A stretch of 64,000 bases of DNA. It comes from Arthrobacter cavernae. GTDB lineage: Bacteria; Actinomycetota; Actinomycetes; Actinomycetales; Micrococcaceae. Made by a program: the position numbers and the translations under genes. Shown piece after piece: positions 9,060-17,625 of this stretch; the stretch's first letter is position 1; every line of letters begins with the position of its first letter. The notes beneath the pieces are model-generated. The model worked only from the letters and a program-made list of their open reading frames with translations, was not told where the DNA came from and searched no databases. The stretch spans positions 1 through 64,000 of the forward strand of contig NZ_JAFNLL010000013.1 in assembly GCF_017368795.1 (NCBI RefSeq), read 5' to 3'.

Positions 9060-9961
9060 CTAGAAGGTCTTGGCCGCTTCCCGCAGGAGGCGCAGGAATG
9101 CCTGGACGGCAGAGGACCTGGCCTCGTCCTTCCTGACGATGGCCGAAATGCTGGCGTGCGCCCACTCGAAGGGAAGCGGAACGAGCGAAACACCGTTTCC
9201 GCTCACGGTCGAATCGAGAAGCGTGTTGGACATGCAGATGCCGACACCGGCGCGCACCATGGCTTGCGATGCCTCCGCGTTGGGCGTGGTGTAGACGATC
9301 CTCGCCTCGATGCCTTCGAGCAGCTGTTCCCACGCCGCACGCAGGATGCTTGATTCCGCGGGGAAGATCAGCGGCTCCCCCTCCAGATCGGAGGGTTCGA
9401 AGTCATCTTTGTCGGCGAGCCGGTGGCCCTCCGGGACCGCCAGCACCAGCCTGCCCTGGATCAGGTCGATGTGGTGCAGCAAGGCATCTTCGGCTGGGGT
9501 CAATTCGATGCCGGGCAGGCGGGTCACCAGGCCGACGTCGAGTTGGCCGCTGAGGACACCGCGGACCACATGCTTCGACGGGCCCTCGTCGACCTCGAAG
9601 CGTACGTTGGGGAATTCCGTCAACAGGCGTTTGACCGTCCGGGGAAGGATCGTCTGGGACGCTGCCGGCACCGTTCCGAGCCTTACTGTTCCCAGCTTCA
9701 GGCCGCCGATGGCGCTGGCTTCGGCGCGCAGCATTTTCTCGGCCTGGACCGCAGCGACAACGTGCGGCAGTATCCTGTCGCCGCATAAGTCGGCCGGACC
9801 CCCTTGGCGCCGCGGGTCACCAGAATGACACCCAAATCCTCTTCGAGCCGCTGCACTTGGTTGGTGATCGTCGGCTGCGAGATATCCAGTTCCTTGGCGG
9901 CTTGCCGGAACGAACCGGTTCGAAGCGCTGCCTCCAGGTAGCGCAGTTGCGCAAATCTCAT
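9060..9961 (-). pseudogene. LysR-type regulator split by a one-base frameshift
   Basis: The ATG at 9961 starts a normal LysR N-terminus: MRFAQLRYLEAALRTGSF, then the helix-turn-helix AAKELDISQPTITNQVQRLEE, through GVRPTYA. Near 9785 the homology jumps to another frame, continuing GDRILPHVV and then a full substrate-binding domain ending in REAAKTF. The span is 902 bases, two more than a multiple of three, which fits a single lost base in a gene of about 300 codons. As read, translation would give a truncated DNA-binding domain. It could be a true mutation or a sequencing error at a GC-rich spot. It is the nearest regulator to the LysR-type box at 12840-12856. Confidence 0.85.
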
Positions 9962-10007
9962 GGCACCCTTTCTTTTCCTTCGCGGCCAGAGGCCGCTGGT
10001 AGCCCAC

Positions 10008-10036
10008 GTTACTCCGATCACACCCCCCGGAGTGAC
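10008..10036. promoter_or_regulatory. dyad upstream of the LysR pseudogene
   Basis: GTTACTCCG at 10008-10016 faces CGGAGTGAC at 10028-10036 with an 11-base spacer and one mismatch. It lies 47 bases before the LysR start, a usual place for an autoregulatory LysR site. A second tight hairpin, GCGGCC-AGA-GGCCGC, sits at 9982-9996 in the leader. Confidence 0.4.
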
Positions 10037-10072
10037 TCACGAAGCACGTGGGCCCTTTGTAACTGTTCGTTC

Positions 10073-10888
10073 TCAGCCCAACATCTCATCGAGCCCGGTG
10101 GAGTCCCTGGACAAGGAACCTCCTTCGACCGGAATCGTTGTCCCTGTGATGTAGCCGGCTGCCGGGGACAGCAGGAACGCGATGGTGGCGGCCACTTCGA
10201 ACGGTTGGCCGAGCCGCCTGAGCATGGGGCGCGTTGCCAGGGCCTGCGCATCGCTGCTGCTTCGTTCCTTGGCCAGGTATCTGGGTGACAGGAAGAGCCC
10301 GGGCGCCACGGCATTGACGCGGACGCCGCGCGGCCCGTGTTCGGCAGCCATCTGCTTGACCCATACCTGCAAGGCCGCCTTGCCCGGGCCGTAGCCCGGC
10401 GCCGTCAGCCCACCGTGAGTCCCCACCACGCTGGAGACATGCACTATCGACCCGTCGCTGACCAGCGGGGCTAGGCTTCGCGCAGCCAAAAAGGCATGCG
10501 CCAGGTTGACCCTGAAGTCCAGCTCCCAGTCGGCCAATCCGTAACCGGAGAATTCCTTGCGATGCATCTGCCCGATGACATCGACGTAGCCGTTGATCCG
10601 GGCGAATTCGGTTTCGGTGCACGCTGCTATGCAGTCGATGCCTTCCTCGCTTGTCGCATCGGCAACAAGGAACGGCATCTGCAGCTGGTCGGCAACCGCG
10701 GTCACCCGTTCCTCGCTGATATCCACGCACAGGACGCGGCCACCCATCCCGACGATCGTCCTGCTGACGTGCTCCCCGATCCCGCCGCCTGCGCCAAGGA
10801 CGACATAGGATCTGCCCTCCAGGCTGAACAGCTTCGAGTGATTGACCTCGTAGGCGGGAATCGCGTTGTCGGTATCGCCGATGTACAT
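10073..10888 (-). CDS. SDR-family oxidoreductase
   Basis: This is a 271-residue short-chain dehydrogenase/reductase. The cofactor loop is GAGGGIG near residues 33-39 and the catalytic pattern is a serine in VSSVVG followed by YGPGK (Tyr-x-x-x-Lys). The first ~20 residues form an extension before the Rossmann strand. It starts at ATG 10888 behind AAAGGAC. It is transcribed with the ABC permease and a second SDR upstream. A secondary alcohol or carbonyl substrate feeding the Baeyer-Villiger enzyme is plausible but unproven. Confidence 0.88.
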   Translation of the reverse strand: MYIGDTDNAIPAYEVNHSKLFSLEGRSYVVLGAGGGIGEHVSRTIVGMGGRVLCVDISEERVTAVADQLQMPFLVADATSEEGIDCIAACTETEFARINGYVDVIGQMHRKEFSGYGLADWELDFRVNLAHAFLAARSLAPLVSDGSIVHVSSVVGTHGGLTAPGYGPGKAALQVWVKQMAAEHGPRGVRVNAVAPGLFLSPRYLAKERSSSDAQALATRPMLRRLGQPFEVAATIAFLLSPAAGYITGTTIPVEGGSLSRDSTGLDEMLG

Positions 10889-10985
10889 GACGTCCTTTCG
10901 TTAAACTGACACCGACCGAGGCAGCGTTAATGCCTGCCCCGGCCGATATCGCCCTAAATTTGGTTATGGCCGAACTGGGGTCGAG

Positions 10986-11837
10986 CTACCGCGTCCACTT
11001 CGTCACGAGCTTTTGCAAGCCCGAGATGGATAGGTCAAGGACCATCGACAACAAGCCCATGGCGAGCAGGATGGCGAAGGTCTCCGAAACCTGGAAGTTG
11101 TTGGTCACCACCACCAGTCGCTGTCCCAGGCCGGTGTATGCGCCCACCATTTCCGAGACCACCGCACCGAGCACCGAGTACACCGCGCCCAGCCGCAATC
11201 CGCCAACGATGGACGGCAGCGCCGAGGGCAACTCGATCTTGAAGAAGCGCTGCTTGCGCGTCATGCCCAGCGACTGGGTCAGCTGCTTGATGTCGTGGTC
11301 GATGCTCTGCAAGGCACCCATCGTGCTGGTCATCAGGACGAAGAACACGACGCTAAAGGCAACGAGTGCCTTCGGTCCGAACCCCAGGCCGAACCAGAGG
11401 ATGAAGATCGGTGCCAGCGCCGGGCGCGGAAGGCTGTTCATCAGGGTCAGGAAGGGCCTGGCCGCGACATGCAGAACCTCGACGCGGGCGAAAACGACGC
11501 CTGCCAGGATGCCGAGGATCGCACCGGAGACCAAGCCGGCCATGGCGCCGCTGAACGTCGCGGTCACATCAACCCAGAAGGTTCCATCACCGAGTTGCTT
11601 GATGAAGGATGTCCCGACAGCATCCGGGGTGGAAACCAGCGTCGGATCCATGATCCCCTGACCGGTCACAAAGGACCAGCTGAAGACGAAGACAGAGAGC
11701 GCACCGATCCTCAGGGCCCAGATGCTGAGCTCCCGGTTGATGCGTGATCGGCGCCGTTCGTCGAGGATGGTGCTGTCGTTGTAGGCCGGCGAGCCTGCGG
11801 AGGCGAGCAGAGTGTCCGCCTTGGTGATCGTTCCCAT
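10986..11837 (-). CDS. ABC transporter permease (SsuC/TauC type)
   Basis: This is a 283-residue inner-membrane permease with about six transmembrane segments. The cytoplasmic coupling loop (LTQSLGMTRKQRFFKIELPS) fits the EAA motif of binding-protein-dependent permeases. I chose the ATG at 11837 because GGGAAGGG precedes it at a good distance. A GTG at 11882 overlapping the upstream stop as GTGA would add 15 residues and is also possible. It should pair with the ATPase encoded on the other strand at 13066 and with the lipoprotein at 1142. Confidence 0.9.
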   Translation of the reverse strand: MGTITKADTLLASAGSPAYNDSTILDERRRSRINRELSIWALRIGALSVFVFSWSFVTGQGIMDPTLVSTPDAVGTSFIKQLGDGTFWVDVTATFSGAMAGLVSGAILGILAGVVFARVEVLHVAARPFLTLMNSLPRPALAPIFILWFGLGFGPKALVAFSVVFFVLMTSTMGALQSIDHDIKQLTQSLGMTRKQRFFKIELPSALPSIVGGLRLGAVYSVLGAVVSEMVGAYTGLGQRLVVVTNNFQVSETFAILLAMGLLSMVLDLSISGLQKLVTKWTR

Positions 11838-11878
11838 GTCAAACCCTTCCCTTGCGGTCTTCGGTAGTGCTGGATGAA

Positions 11879-12712
11879 TCACGCATTGCGCGGTGCTCGA
11901 ACGAGCTTTGAATCCAAGGGCGATGAGGTGTGCGGTCCGCCCGTGACCTGCAGGACCGTTCCGGTGATGAAACTGGACGCGTCAGAACACAGGTACAGGC
12001 ACGCGTCAGCGACTTCCTCCGGCAAGCCCACACGCCCAAGCGCCAGGAATTCGCCGAAGGACTTCTCTACGTCCGGCGAGGCAAAGCGCGATGACGGGGT
12101 CAGGGTGGCGCCCGGCTCGACGCAGTTGGCGCGCACGCCGCGGTCGGCCCATTCCCAGGACATGGTCTTGGTCAGCGAGGCAAGCCCCGCCTTGGCGGCC
12201 GCATACGCTCCACGCATCGGGTGGGCGTAGTTCGCCGAACCCGAGCCGACGTTGATGATGTTGCCGCCGCCCTGCTTCTCGAAGACCGGGAGGCAGGCGA
12301 CCGAGGCGTGGAACGCACCGCTGAGGTTGGTGCCGATCGTCGCGTTCCATGCATTGACCGACAGGTCTTCCAGGCGTGCTGCGAAGTTGCCGCCGGCGTT
12401 GTTGATCAAGACATCGATCCGGCCGAATTCCTCCAGGGCGGCGCGGACCAGCGCATCGGCGGTCTCGGGTTCCCGGATGTTTCCGGTGACCACAATGGCC
12501 TTGCGTCCGAGTTCACGGAGCTGCTCGGCCTTCGCTTCGAGCGCCTCGGCCTTGCGCCCGTGCAAGACCAAATCCGCGCCGGCTTCGGCGAACTTGTCAG
12601 CAAGTGCCGAACCGATGCCGCCGGAAGCGCCCGTCACGATGACGACCTGGCCGGTGAAATCGAATGTGGTCTGACCCGACTTCTTGCGGGTGGTGGTGAC
12701 TGTGTTCGTCAT
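11879..12712 (-). CDS. SDR-family oxidoreductase
   Basis: This 277-residue short-chain dehydrogenase has the cofactor loop TGASGGIG near 27-34, NNAGG in the central strand and a Ser, Tyr-x-x-x-Lys set (VGSGSANY...AYAAAK). The start at 12712 has a strong AGGAGG site eight bases upstream, so the longer upstream extension of the frame is discarded. It is the first gene of the minus arm of the divergent promoter region, opposite the ABC ATPase-BVMO operon. A role in oxidising the alcohol precursor of the BVMO ketone, or a ring-hydroxyl intermediate, is inferred from position. Confidence 0.9.
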   Translation of the reverse strand: MTNTVTTTRKKSGQTTFDFTGQVVIVTGASGGIGSALADKFAEAGADLVLHGRKAEALEAKAEQLRELGRKAIVVTGNIREPETADALVRAALEEFGRIDVLINNAGGNFAARLEDLSVNAWNATIGTNLSGAFHASVACLPVFEKQGGGNIINVGSGSANYAHPMRGAYAAAKAGLASLTKTMSWEWADRGVRANCVEPGATLTPSSRFASPDVEKSFGEFLALGRVGLPEEVADACLYLCSDASSFITGTVLQVTGGPHTSSPLDSKLVRAPRNA

Positions 12713-13065
12713 CTGACGTCCTCCTGATTGATGCGCGCCCTGTGTGTGCGGCTGACTATCACGCACGGCGGGGCCCTCATGGCAATGGTGCGCTTGAGAA
12801 AGCTTCCTTCCATTCACAGCCAGGGGCAATGTCCTAATCGCTATCGAGGCGATAGCCCTGGATAGGCCGTCTTTTTCTTGACTCTTTTGCCAAGGTGTTC
12901 AACGATTCATTGACCAGTGGGTGACGTGCACCACAGGATCAGCCATCCGGTTTCCACGTGTTCATTGCTGTTCCAGCGTGATCATCCTTGGTGCCGGCTC
13001 AGCAAGCGTCAGCCAACGAAGACTGCCACATCGGGTCGGCCCCGCAAATAACGACTGGAGCGACA
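12713..13065. promoter_or_regulatory. divergent promoter region with LysR-type box
   Basis: This 353-base gap separates the SDR (minus) and ABC ATPase (plus) genes. A perfect dyad GCTATCG-AGG-CGATAGC spans 12840-12856 and contains the T-N11-A pattern of LysR recognition sites. Downstream, TTGACT at 12878-12883 and AACGAT at 12901-12906 are 17 bases apart and make a fair sigma-70-like promoter. With a start near 12913 the box is centred at about -65, the classical position for a LysR activator. The rest of the gap shows no coding potential on either strand. Confidence 0.65.
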
Positions 13066-13950
13066 ATGCCCAATACAACCCTCCGCTCAACCGGCGATAG
13101 TGAGACTTCCATGACTGAAACGGCAGCGCTGCCCACCGCAGCCAAGGGGGTTTCTGTCGAGTTCGAAAATGTGAACCACAGCTTCCTCCACGGCAACCGG
13201 CCGGTACGGGTCTTGGACAACTTCAACCTGCGCATCGAGCCTTCCGAGTTCGTCAGCATCGTGGGCCCGTCTGGCTGCGGCAAGACGACGGCACTCGGCA
13301 TGGTGGGCAACCTCTTGAAGCCACGCAGCGGCAAGGTCCGCATCGATGGCCACGAAGTGCGCCCCGGCAGCAATGACGCTGCCTTCCTCTTCGCCCGGGA
13401 TGCCCTTCTCCCCTGGCGCCGGGTCCGCAGCAACGTCGAACTCGGGATGGAAATCCGCGGCGTGCCCAAGGAAGAGCGCCGTGTACGCGCCGAGGCCTGG
13501 CTCCGACGAGTCCGCCTGCACGAGTTTGCCGACTCCGATGTCCTGCACCTCTCCCAGGGCATGCGCCAGCGCGTTGCCATCGCACGCACCCTGGTCCAGA
13601 ACCCCAAGGTCCTGCTGATGGACGAGCCGTTCGCGGCCCTTGATGCACAGACCCGCGCGATCCAGCAGGAGGAGTTCACCCAGCTCTGGGAAGCCGAGCG
13701 ACCCACGGTCATATTCGTTACGCACGACCTCGAGGAAGCCATCCTCCTCAGCGACCGCGTTATCCTGATGGCCAGCCGGCCGGGCCGCATGGTGGTGGAC
13801 ATGAAGATCGAGCTCGAGCGGCCGCGACGCCAGGAGATGCGCCGGGATTCCGATCTGTTCAAGTCCTATTTCCACGACATGTCCGATCGCCTTCGGAGCG
13901 AAGTCGAACTCGCCGAACAGCGCATCAGGGAGGAAAACCAGCATGGCTGA
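13066..13950 (+). CDS. ABC transporter ATP-binding protein (SsuB/TauB type)
   Basis: This is a 294-residue ABC ATPase. Walker A GPSGCGKT is at 67-74, the signature LSQGM at 162-166, Walker B VLLMDEP at 182-188, then the switch histidine in FVTHD. ATG 13066 is chosen because GGAG lies just upstream; the frame extends further 5' without a ribosome site. It is the first gene of the plus operon and overlaps the hydrolase gene by eight bases. It should energise uptake with the permease and lipoprotein encoded on the minus strand. Confidence 0.93.
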   Translation: MPNTTLRSTGDSETSMTETAALPTAAKGVSVEFENVNHSFLHGNRPVRVLDNFNLRIEPSEFVSIVGPSGCGKTTALGMVGNLLKPRSGKVRIDGHEVRPGSNDAAFLFARDALLPWRRVRSNVELGMEIRGVPKEERRVRAEAWLRRVRLHEFADSDVLHLSQGMRQRVAIARTLVQNPKVLLMDEPFAALDAQTRAIQQEEFTQLWEAERPTVIFVTHDLEEAILLSDRVILMASRPGRMVVDMKIELERPRRQEMRRDSDLFKSYFHDMSDRLRSEVELAEQRIREENQHG

Positions 13951-14755
13951 GACCCTGCAAAAGGTTGCCGGCGCCGATGGCACCACCGTTGCCTATCGCC
14001 AGTACGGCGAAGGTCCGCGCCTGATTACCTGCCTGCACTCATTGGCCCTTGACGGGTCCTGGTACGCACCTTTGGCCGAGGCGCTTGGCGAAGAGTATCG
14101 CCTGCTCGCACCGGACTTCCGCGGACATGGCGAAAGCGCGCACGGAGAATCCGCCCCCACGCTGGGACTCGTTGCACAGGACATCGCCGCCATGTGGGAC
14201 GCCGAAAACATCGAGAGTTCAGTCATCTTGGGCATCTCGCTGGGCGGCATGGTCGCCCAAGCTGTCACCGGAACCTTCCCCGACCGCGTCGACGCGCAGA
14301 TCCTGATGGCAACGCGGGGAGCCTTTGACGAAGCAGCAACCCGCGGAACCCTGGCGCGCGCGGCCGAGGTCCGGGCCCCGAACGGGCTCGAGCAGGCGGA
14401 AGAAATGACCATGCACCGCTGGTTCGGCGAAGGTTCGAGAAATACCGCGGACCCGCTGGTCCGGCAGGCCCGCGCACAGTTCCTCGGCGCAGGCGGCAAC
14501 ACCATCGCCGAGTATTTCGAAGCCATGACACAGGTGGGCGAATTCCATACGGACTCCCCGCCGCCAACCCTCGTCATCGGCGGAGATGACGACCAGAGCA
14601 CCCCCCGTGCGGTGATCGAACAGCTCGCCATCTCAATCACAGGTGCCGAACTGCGCTTTGCGAAGGGCGGACATCTCGTCGCCTTCGAGAATACGCAGGA
14701 GGTCGCCGCAACGGTGCGGCCGTTCCTCGACAGCCTGGATTGCTGGACACGCTAA
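13943..14755 (+). CDS. alpha/beta hydrolase
   Basis: This is a 270-residue alpha/beta-hydrolase. The nucleophile elbow is GISLGG with Ser99; DFRGHGES near 58-65 and a late GGHL histidine complete the usual pattern. It resembles the lactonase/esterase/PcaD-like branch. Its ATG lies inside the last codons of the ATPase gene. It directly precedes the Baeyer-Villiger monooxygenase, so hydrolysis of the ester or lactone made by that enzyme is the natural guess. The second hydrolase downstream could do the same step or a later C-C cleavage. Confidence 0.9.
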   Translation: MAETLQKVAGADGTTVAYRQYGEGPRLITCLHSLALDGSWYAPLAEALGEEYRLLAPDFRGHGESAHGESAPTLGLVAQDIAAMWDAENIESSVILGISLGGMVAQAVTGTFPDRVDAQILMATRGAFDEAATRGTLARAAEVRAPNGLEQAEEMTMHRWFGEGSRNTADPLVRQARAQFLGAGGNTIAEYFEAMTQVGEFHTDSPPPTLVIGGDDDQSTPRAVIEQLAISITGAELRFAKGGHLVAFENTQEVAATVRPFLDSLDCWTR

Positions 14756-14804
14756 CGGCCAACGAGCCCGTCGTTCCCTTGATAAACTGCCTTACGGAGA
14801 AGAA

Positions 14805-16718
14805 ATGAACAAGACCCTGGATCGCAACTCGACGCAGGTCACCGAAGAAGAACTCGCCGCCCACCTCGCATCTGCCCAGGTGCCGGCGCTGGTCATGCTC
14901 ACGGCCCACGTCACTGGCGACGCCTCGGTGCTGCGCGATGAATGGCGACCCAATCTGAAGACGCTTCCGCTCAGCGGCCTGGATCCGGAAACCGAGGCGG
15001 CGGCCCGCTCCCGCTGCTTCGAGCTGCTCGCACCCTTCCTGGCCACCCAGCACGAATGGGCGGCCGTCCCCGGCGAGCCGCTGCGCCGGAAGCTCGTCAC
15101 CTGGCTGATGGGCGGGGAGAACGAGGACGCCCAGGCCATAGCCCAGGTCGCATTCACCCCCAACAAGGTGGACCCGCGCCGGCCGGACTGGACGCTGGAC
15201 TCGGCTGCCCCGGACAGCGCCCTGAATGCCGTGGTGATCGGCGCAGGGTTCTCCGGCCTGCTGGCCGGCCTCCGCCTGAAGCAGGCCGGCGTTCCGTTCA
15301 AGATCATCGAGAAGAGCGTCGGCGTCGGCGGTACCTGGTGGGAAAACACCTACCCCGACTGCCGCACCGACGTCCGCAGCCACATCTACACCTACTCCTT
15401 CGTGCAGCACGACTGGGAGACCCACTACGGCCGCCAGGACAGGATCCACGGCTACCTGCACCAGTTCGCCGCCGACAACGGCCTGCTCGAGCACATGGTC
15501 TTCGGTACCGAGGTCACAGCCACCCGCTGGGATCAGGAAACCGGAACCTGGACCCTTGAAACCAAGACCGCCCAGGGCGTCGGGGAAACCATCGAATCCA
15601 ACATCGTGGTCAGCGCCGTGGGCCAGCTCAACCGTCCCTCGATCCCCAAGCTCCCGGGCTTGGATACCTTCGACGGCCCAGTGGTGCACTCCGCGCAGTG
15701 GGACCACGGGATCGACTTCACAAACAAGCGCGTAGTGGTCATCGGCACCGGCGCCAGCGCCCTGCAGTTCGCACCCGCCGTCGCGAAGGTCGCCGAGCAG
15801 GTCACCATCTTCCAGCGCAGCGCCCCCTGGCTGCGCCCCACCCCCGTGCTGCGCCAGGAAATCGAAAACGGCGAACGCTGGCTGCTGATCAACCTTAACC
15901 AGTACCGCGCCTACTACCGCTTCTCCATCTTCCTTCCGCGGTTGATCGGCAACCTGCCGGCCGCAACCGTGGACCCTGACTTCCCGCCGACCGAGGTCTC
16001 GGTCTCTGCCGCCAACGAGGCGCTGCGCCAGGAGCTGACCGCATACCTGGAGGAGCAGGCCGGGGACGACGAGGAACTGCGCAAGCAGATCATCCCCAAC
16101 TACCCACCGGCAGCCAAGCGCATCATCTGCGACGACGGCACCTGGGTGAAGACACTCAAGCGGGACAACGTACGCCTGGTCAGCCAGGGCGTGAACCGCA
16201 TCGACAAGGACGGGGTGTGGCTCGGCGACGAGCACGTCCCGGCCGACATCATCCTGCTCGGCACCGGCTTCAAGGCCTCCGACTTCCTGCTGCCCATGTC
16301 CGTGGCGGGCATCGACGGCAAGGACCTGCACGAGACCTGGGGCATCGACGCCAGCGCTTACCTGGGCGTGACGCTTCCCGGCTACCCAAACTTCTTCTGC
16401 ATGTACGGGCCCAACACCAACACGGTCGTCCACGGCAACCTGGTCTTCTTCCTCGAATGCCAGGCCAACTACATCATCGACGCCGTCAAGACACTGGCCA
16501 CCGGCGGACACCGTTCCCTGGACCTGCGCGATGACGTGTTCGCCGCGTACGACAAGGAAATCGTCGCCGAAAGCGCCAAGCGCACCTGGGGCTGGTCCAA
16601 GACCCATTCCTGGTACATGAACGCCGAGGGCCGCTCCACCATCATGTGGCCGCTGCCGGCCCGGAATTACTTCGAACGCACCTCGAAGGTGCGCACCGAA
16701 GACTACAAGCTCAGCTAA
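14805..16718 (+). CDS. Baeyer-Villiger flavin monooxygenase, HAPMO-like size
   Basis: This is a 637-residue class B flavoprotein. It has an N-terminal extension of about 140 residues as in 4-hydroxyacetophenone monooxygenase, then FAD loop GAGFSG at 146-151, GGTWWENTYP at 175-184, and FDGPVVHSAQWD at 289-300, which fits the BVMO fingerprint FxGxxxHxxxWD. The NADPH loop GTGASA follows at 314-319. It inserts oxygen next to a ketone to give an ester or lactone. I chose ATG 14805 behind GGAGAAGAA; the frame continues 5' only inside the hydrolase gene. It is flanked on both sides by alpha/beta hydrolases. The ketone may be an aryl ketone or a cyclic one; no hydroquinone ring-cleavage gene is present in the window, which slightly favours a non-aromatic substrate. 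Confidence 0.93.
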   Translation: MNKTLDRNSTQVTEEELAAHLASAQVPALVMLTAHVTGDASVLRDEWRPNLKTLPLSGLDPETEAAARSRCFELLAPFLATQHEWAAVPGEPLRRKLVTWLMGGENEDAQAIAQVAFTPNKVDPRRPDWTLDSAAPDSALNAVVIGAGFSGLLAGLRLKQAGVPFKIIEKSVGVGGTWWENTYPDCRTDVRSHIYTYSFVQHDWETHYGRQDRIHGYLHQFAADNGLLEHMVFGTEVTATRWDQETGTWTLETKTAQGVGETIESNIVVSAVGQLNRPSIPKLPGLDTFDGPVVHSAQWDHGIDFTNKRVVVIGTGASALQFAPAVAKVAEQVTIFQRSAPWLRPTPVLRQEIENGERWLLINLNQYRAYYRFSIFLPRLIGNLPAATVDPDFPPTEVSVSAANEALRQELTAYLEEQAGDDEELRKQIIPNYPPAAKRIICDDGTWVKTLKRDNVRLVSQGVNRIDKDGVWLGDEHVPADIILLGTGFKASDFLLPMSVAGIDGKDLHETWGIDASAYLGVTLPGYPNFFCMYGPNTNTVVHGNLVFFLECQANYIIDAVKTLATGGHRSLDLRDDVFAAYDKEIVAESAKRTWGWSKTHSWYMNAEGRSTIMWPLPARNYFERTSKVRTEDYKLS

Positions 16719-16725
16719 CCCCCCC

Positions 16726-17625
16726 ATGACTTCCACCATCCGATCCACTTCAACGGAGACCACCTTGCTCACCGAGACACCCTTGATCACCGAGGAAACG
16801 ATCCTCGTCGCCAACCTCGAAACCCGCTACTTCTCCGGAGGGCCCGAAAACGGGACCCCCGTCGTGTTCCTGCACGACGGCGCCTGGGGCGGCGCCTCGG
16901 ACGTGACCTGGAGCCAGGTCCTGCCGCTGGCGGCGGAAAACTTCCGCGTCATCGCCCCCGACTTCCTCGGCTACGGCGGATCCGCCAAGTCGATCCGCGT
17001 GGACGTATCGCCGTTCGCCTTCCGCATCCGCCACATCTTCTCGCTGCTCGATTCCCTGGGCGTGACCGAGCCGGTGCACATCGTCGGCAACTCGTTCGGC
17101 GGATCGATCGGCCTGCGTGCGCTGGCCGACGAGTCCTACCGCGGCCGCATCGCCTCGGTCACCACGATCAACGGCACCGGCGGCCCGTGGAAGGCACCGG
17201 ACATGACCAAGATCGGCGACTTCGACGGCACCCGCGAGCGCCTCGAGGAAATCGTCGACATCCTGTGCGATGCATCCGAGGACAAGGAAAGCCACCTGGA
17301 TGCCCGCTTCGGCTGGGCCACCGCACCGGGGCACTTCACGGCCATGCGCGGACCGCACATGCCGATCCCGGAGGCGCTGAAGGTCGAGCGCCCGGCCGAT
17401 CCCTTCCCGGCACCGCTTGAGGGCGTGTCGACCCCGGCACTGCTCGTCGAGTGCAGCGGCGACACCCTGCTGGAGGCCGGCTGGTCGCAGAAGCTGAAGG
17501 CCCTGCTGCCCAACGCACAGGCCGAGCTGCTGCCGTACAAGCACTGCCCGAACATCACCCACCCGCAGGAAACCTGGAACCTGATCAACGGATTCCTCGA
17601 GACCATCACCGAGGGCGGCAAGTAA
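16726..17625 (+). CDS. alpha/beta hydrolase (MhpC/BphD-like)
   Basis: This is a 299-residue alpha/beta hydrolase with the oxyanion segment FLHDGAWGG at 48-56 and nucleophile elbow GNSFGG with Ser123. The sequence style is that of the C-C bond hydrolases of meta-cleavage pathways and of related lactonases. It starts seven bases after the monooxygenase gene, and its stop TAA overlaps the ATG of the next SDR (TAATG), so it is in the same operon. Two hydrolases around one BVMO suggests two successive hydrolytic steps, or cleavage of both an ester and a diketone or lactone. Confidence 0.88.
   Translation: MTSTIRSTSTETTLLTETPLITEETILVANLETRYFSGGPENGTPVVFLHDGAWGGASDVTWSQVLPLAAENFRVIAPDFLGYGGSAKSIRVDVSPFAFRIRHIFSLLDSLGVTEPVHIVGNSFGGSIGLRALADESYRGRIASVTTINGTGGPWKAPDMTKIGDFDGTRERLEEIVDILCDASEDKESHLDARFGWATAPGHFTAMRGPHMPIPEALKVERPADPFPAPLEGVSTPALLVECSGDTLLEAGWSQKLKALLPNAQAELLPYKHCPNITHPQETWNLINGFLETITEGGK

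Noticed and set aside
14805..16718. A complete 4-hydroxyacetophenone pathway
   Set aside because: The BVMO has the right size, but no hydroquinone dioxygenase or related ring-cleavage genes are in the window.
14637..16814. 725-codon open frame antisense to the BVMO gene
   Set aside because: It is a shadow of a high-GC gene; its translation has no domain and the plus frame has clear FAD and BVMO motifs.
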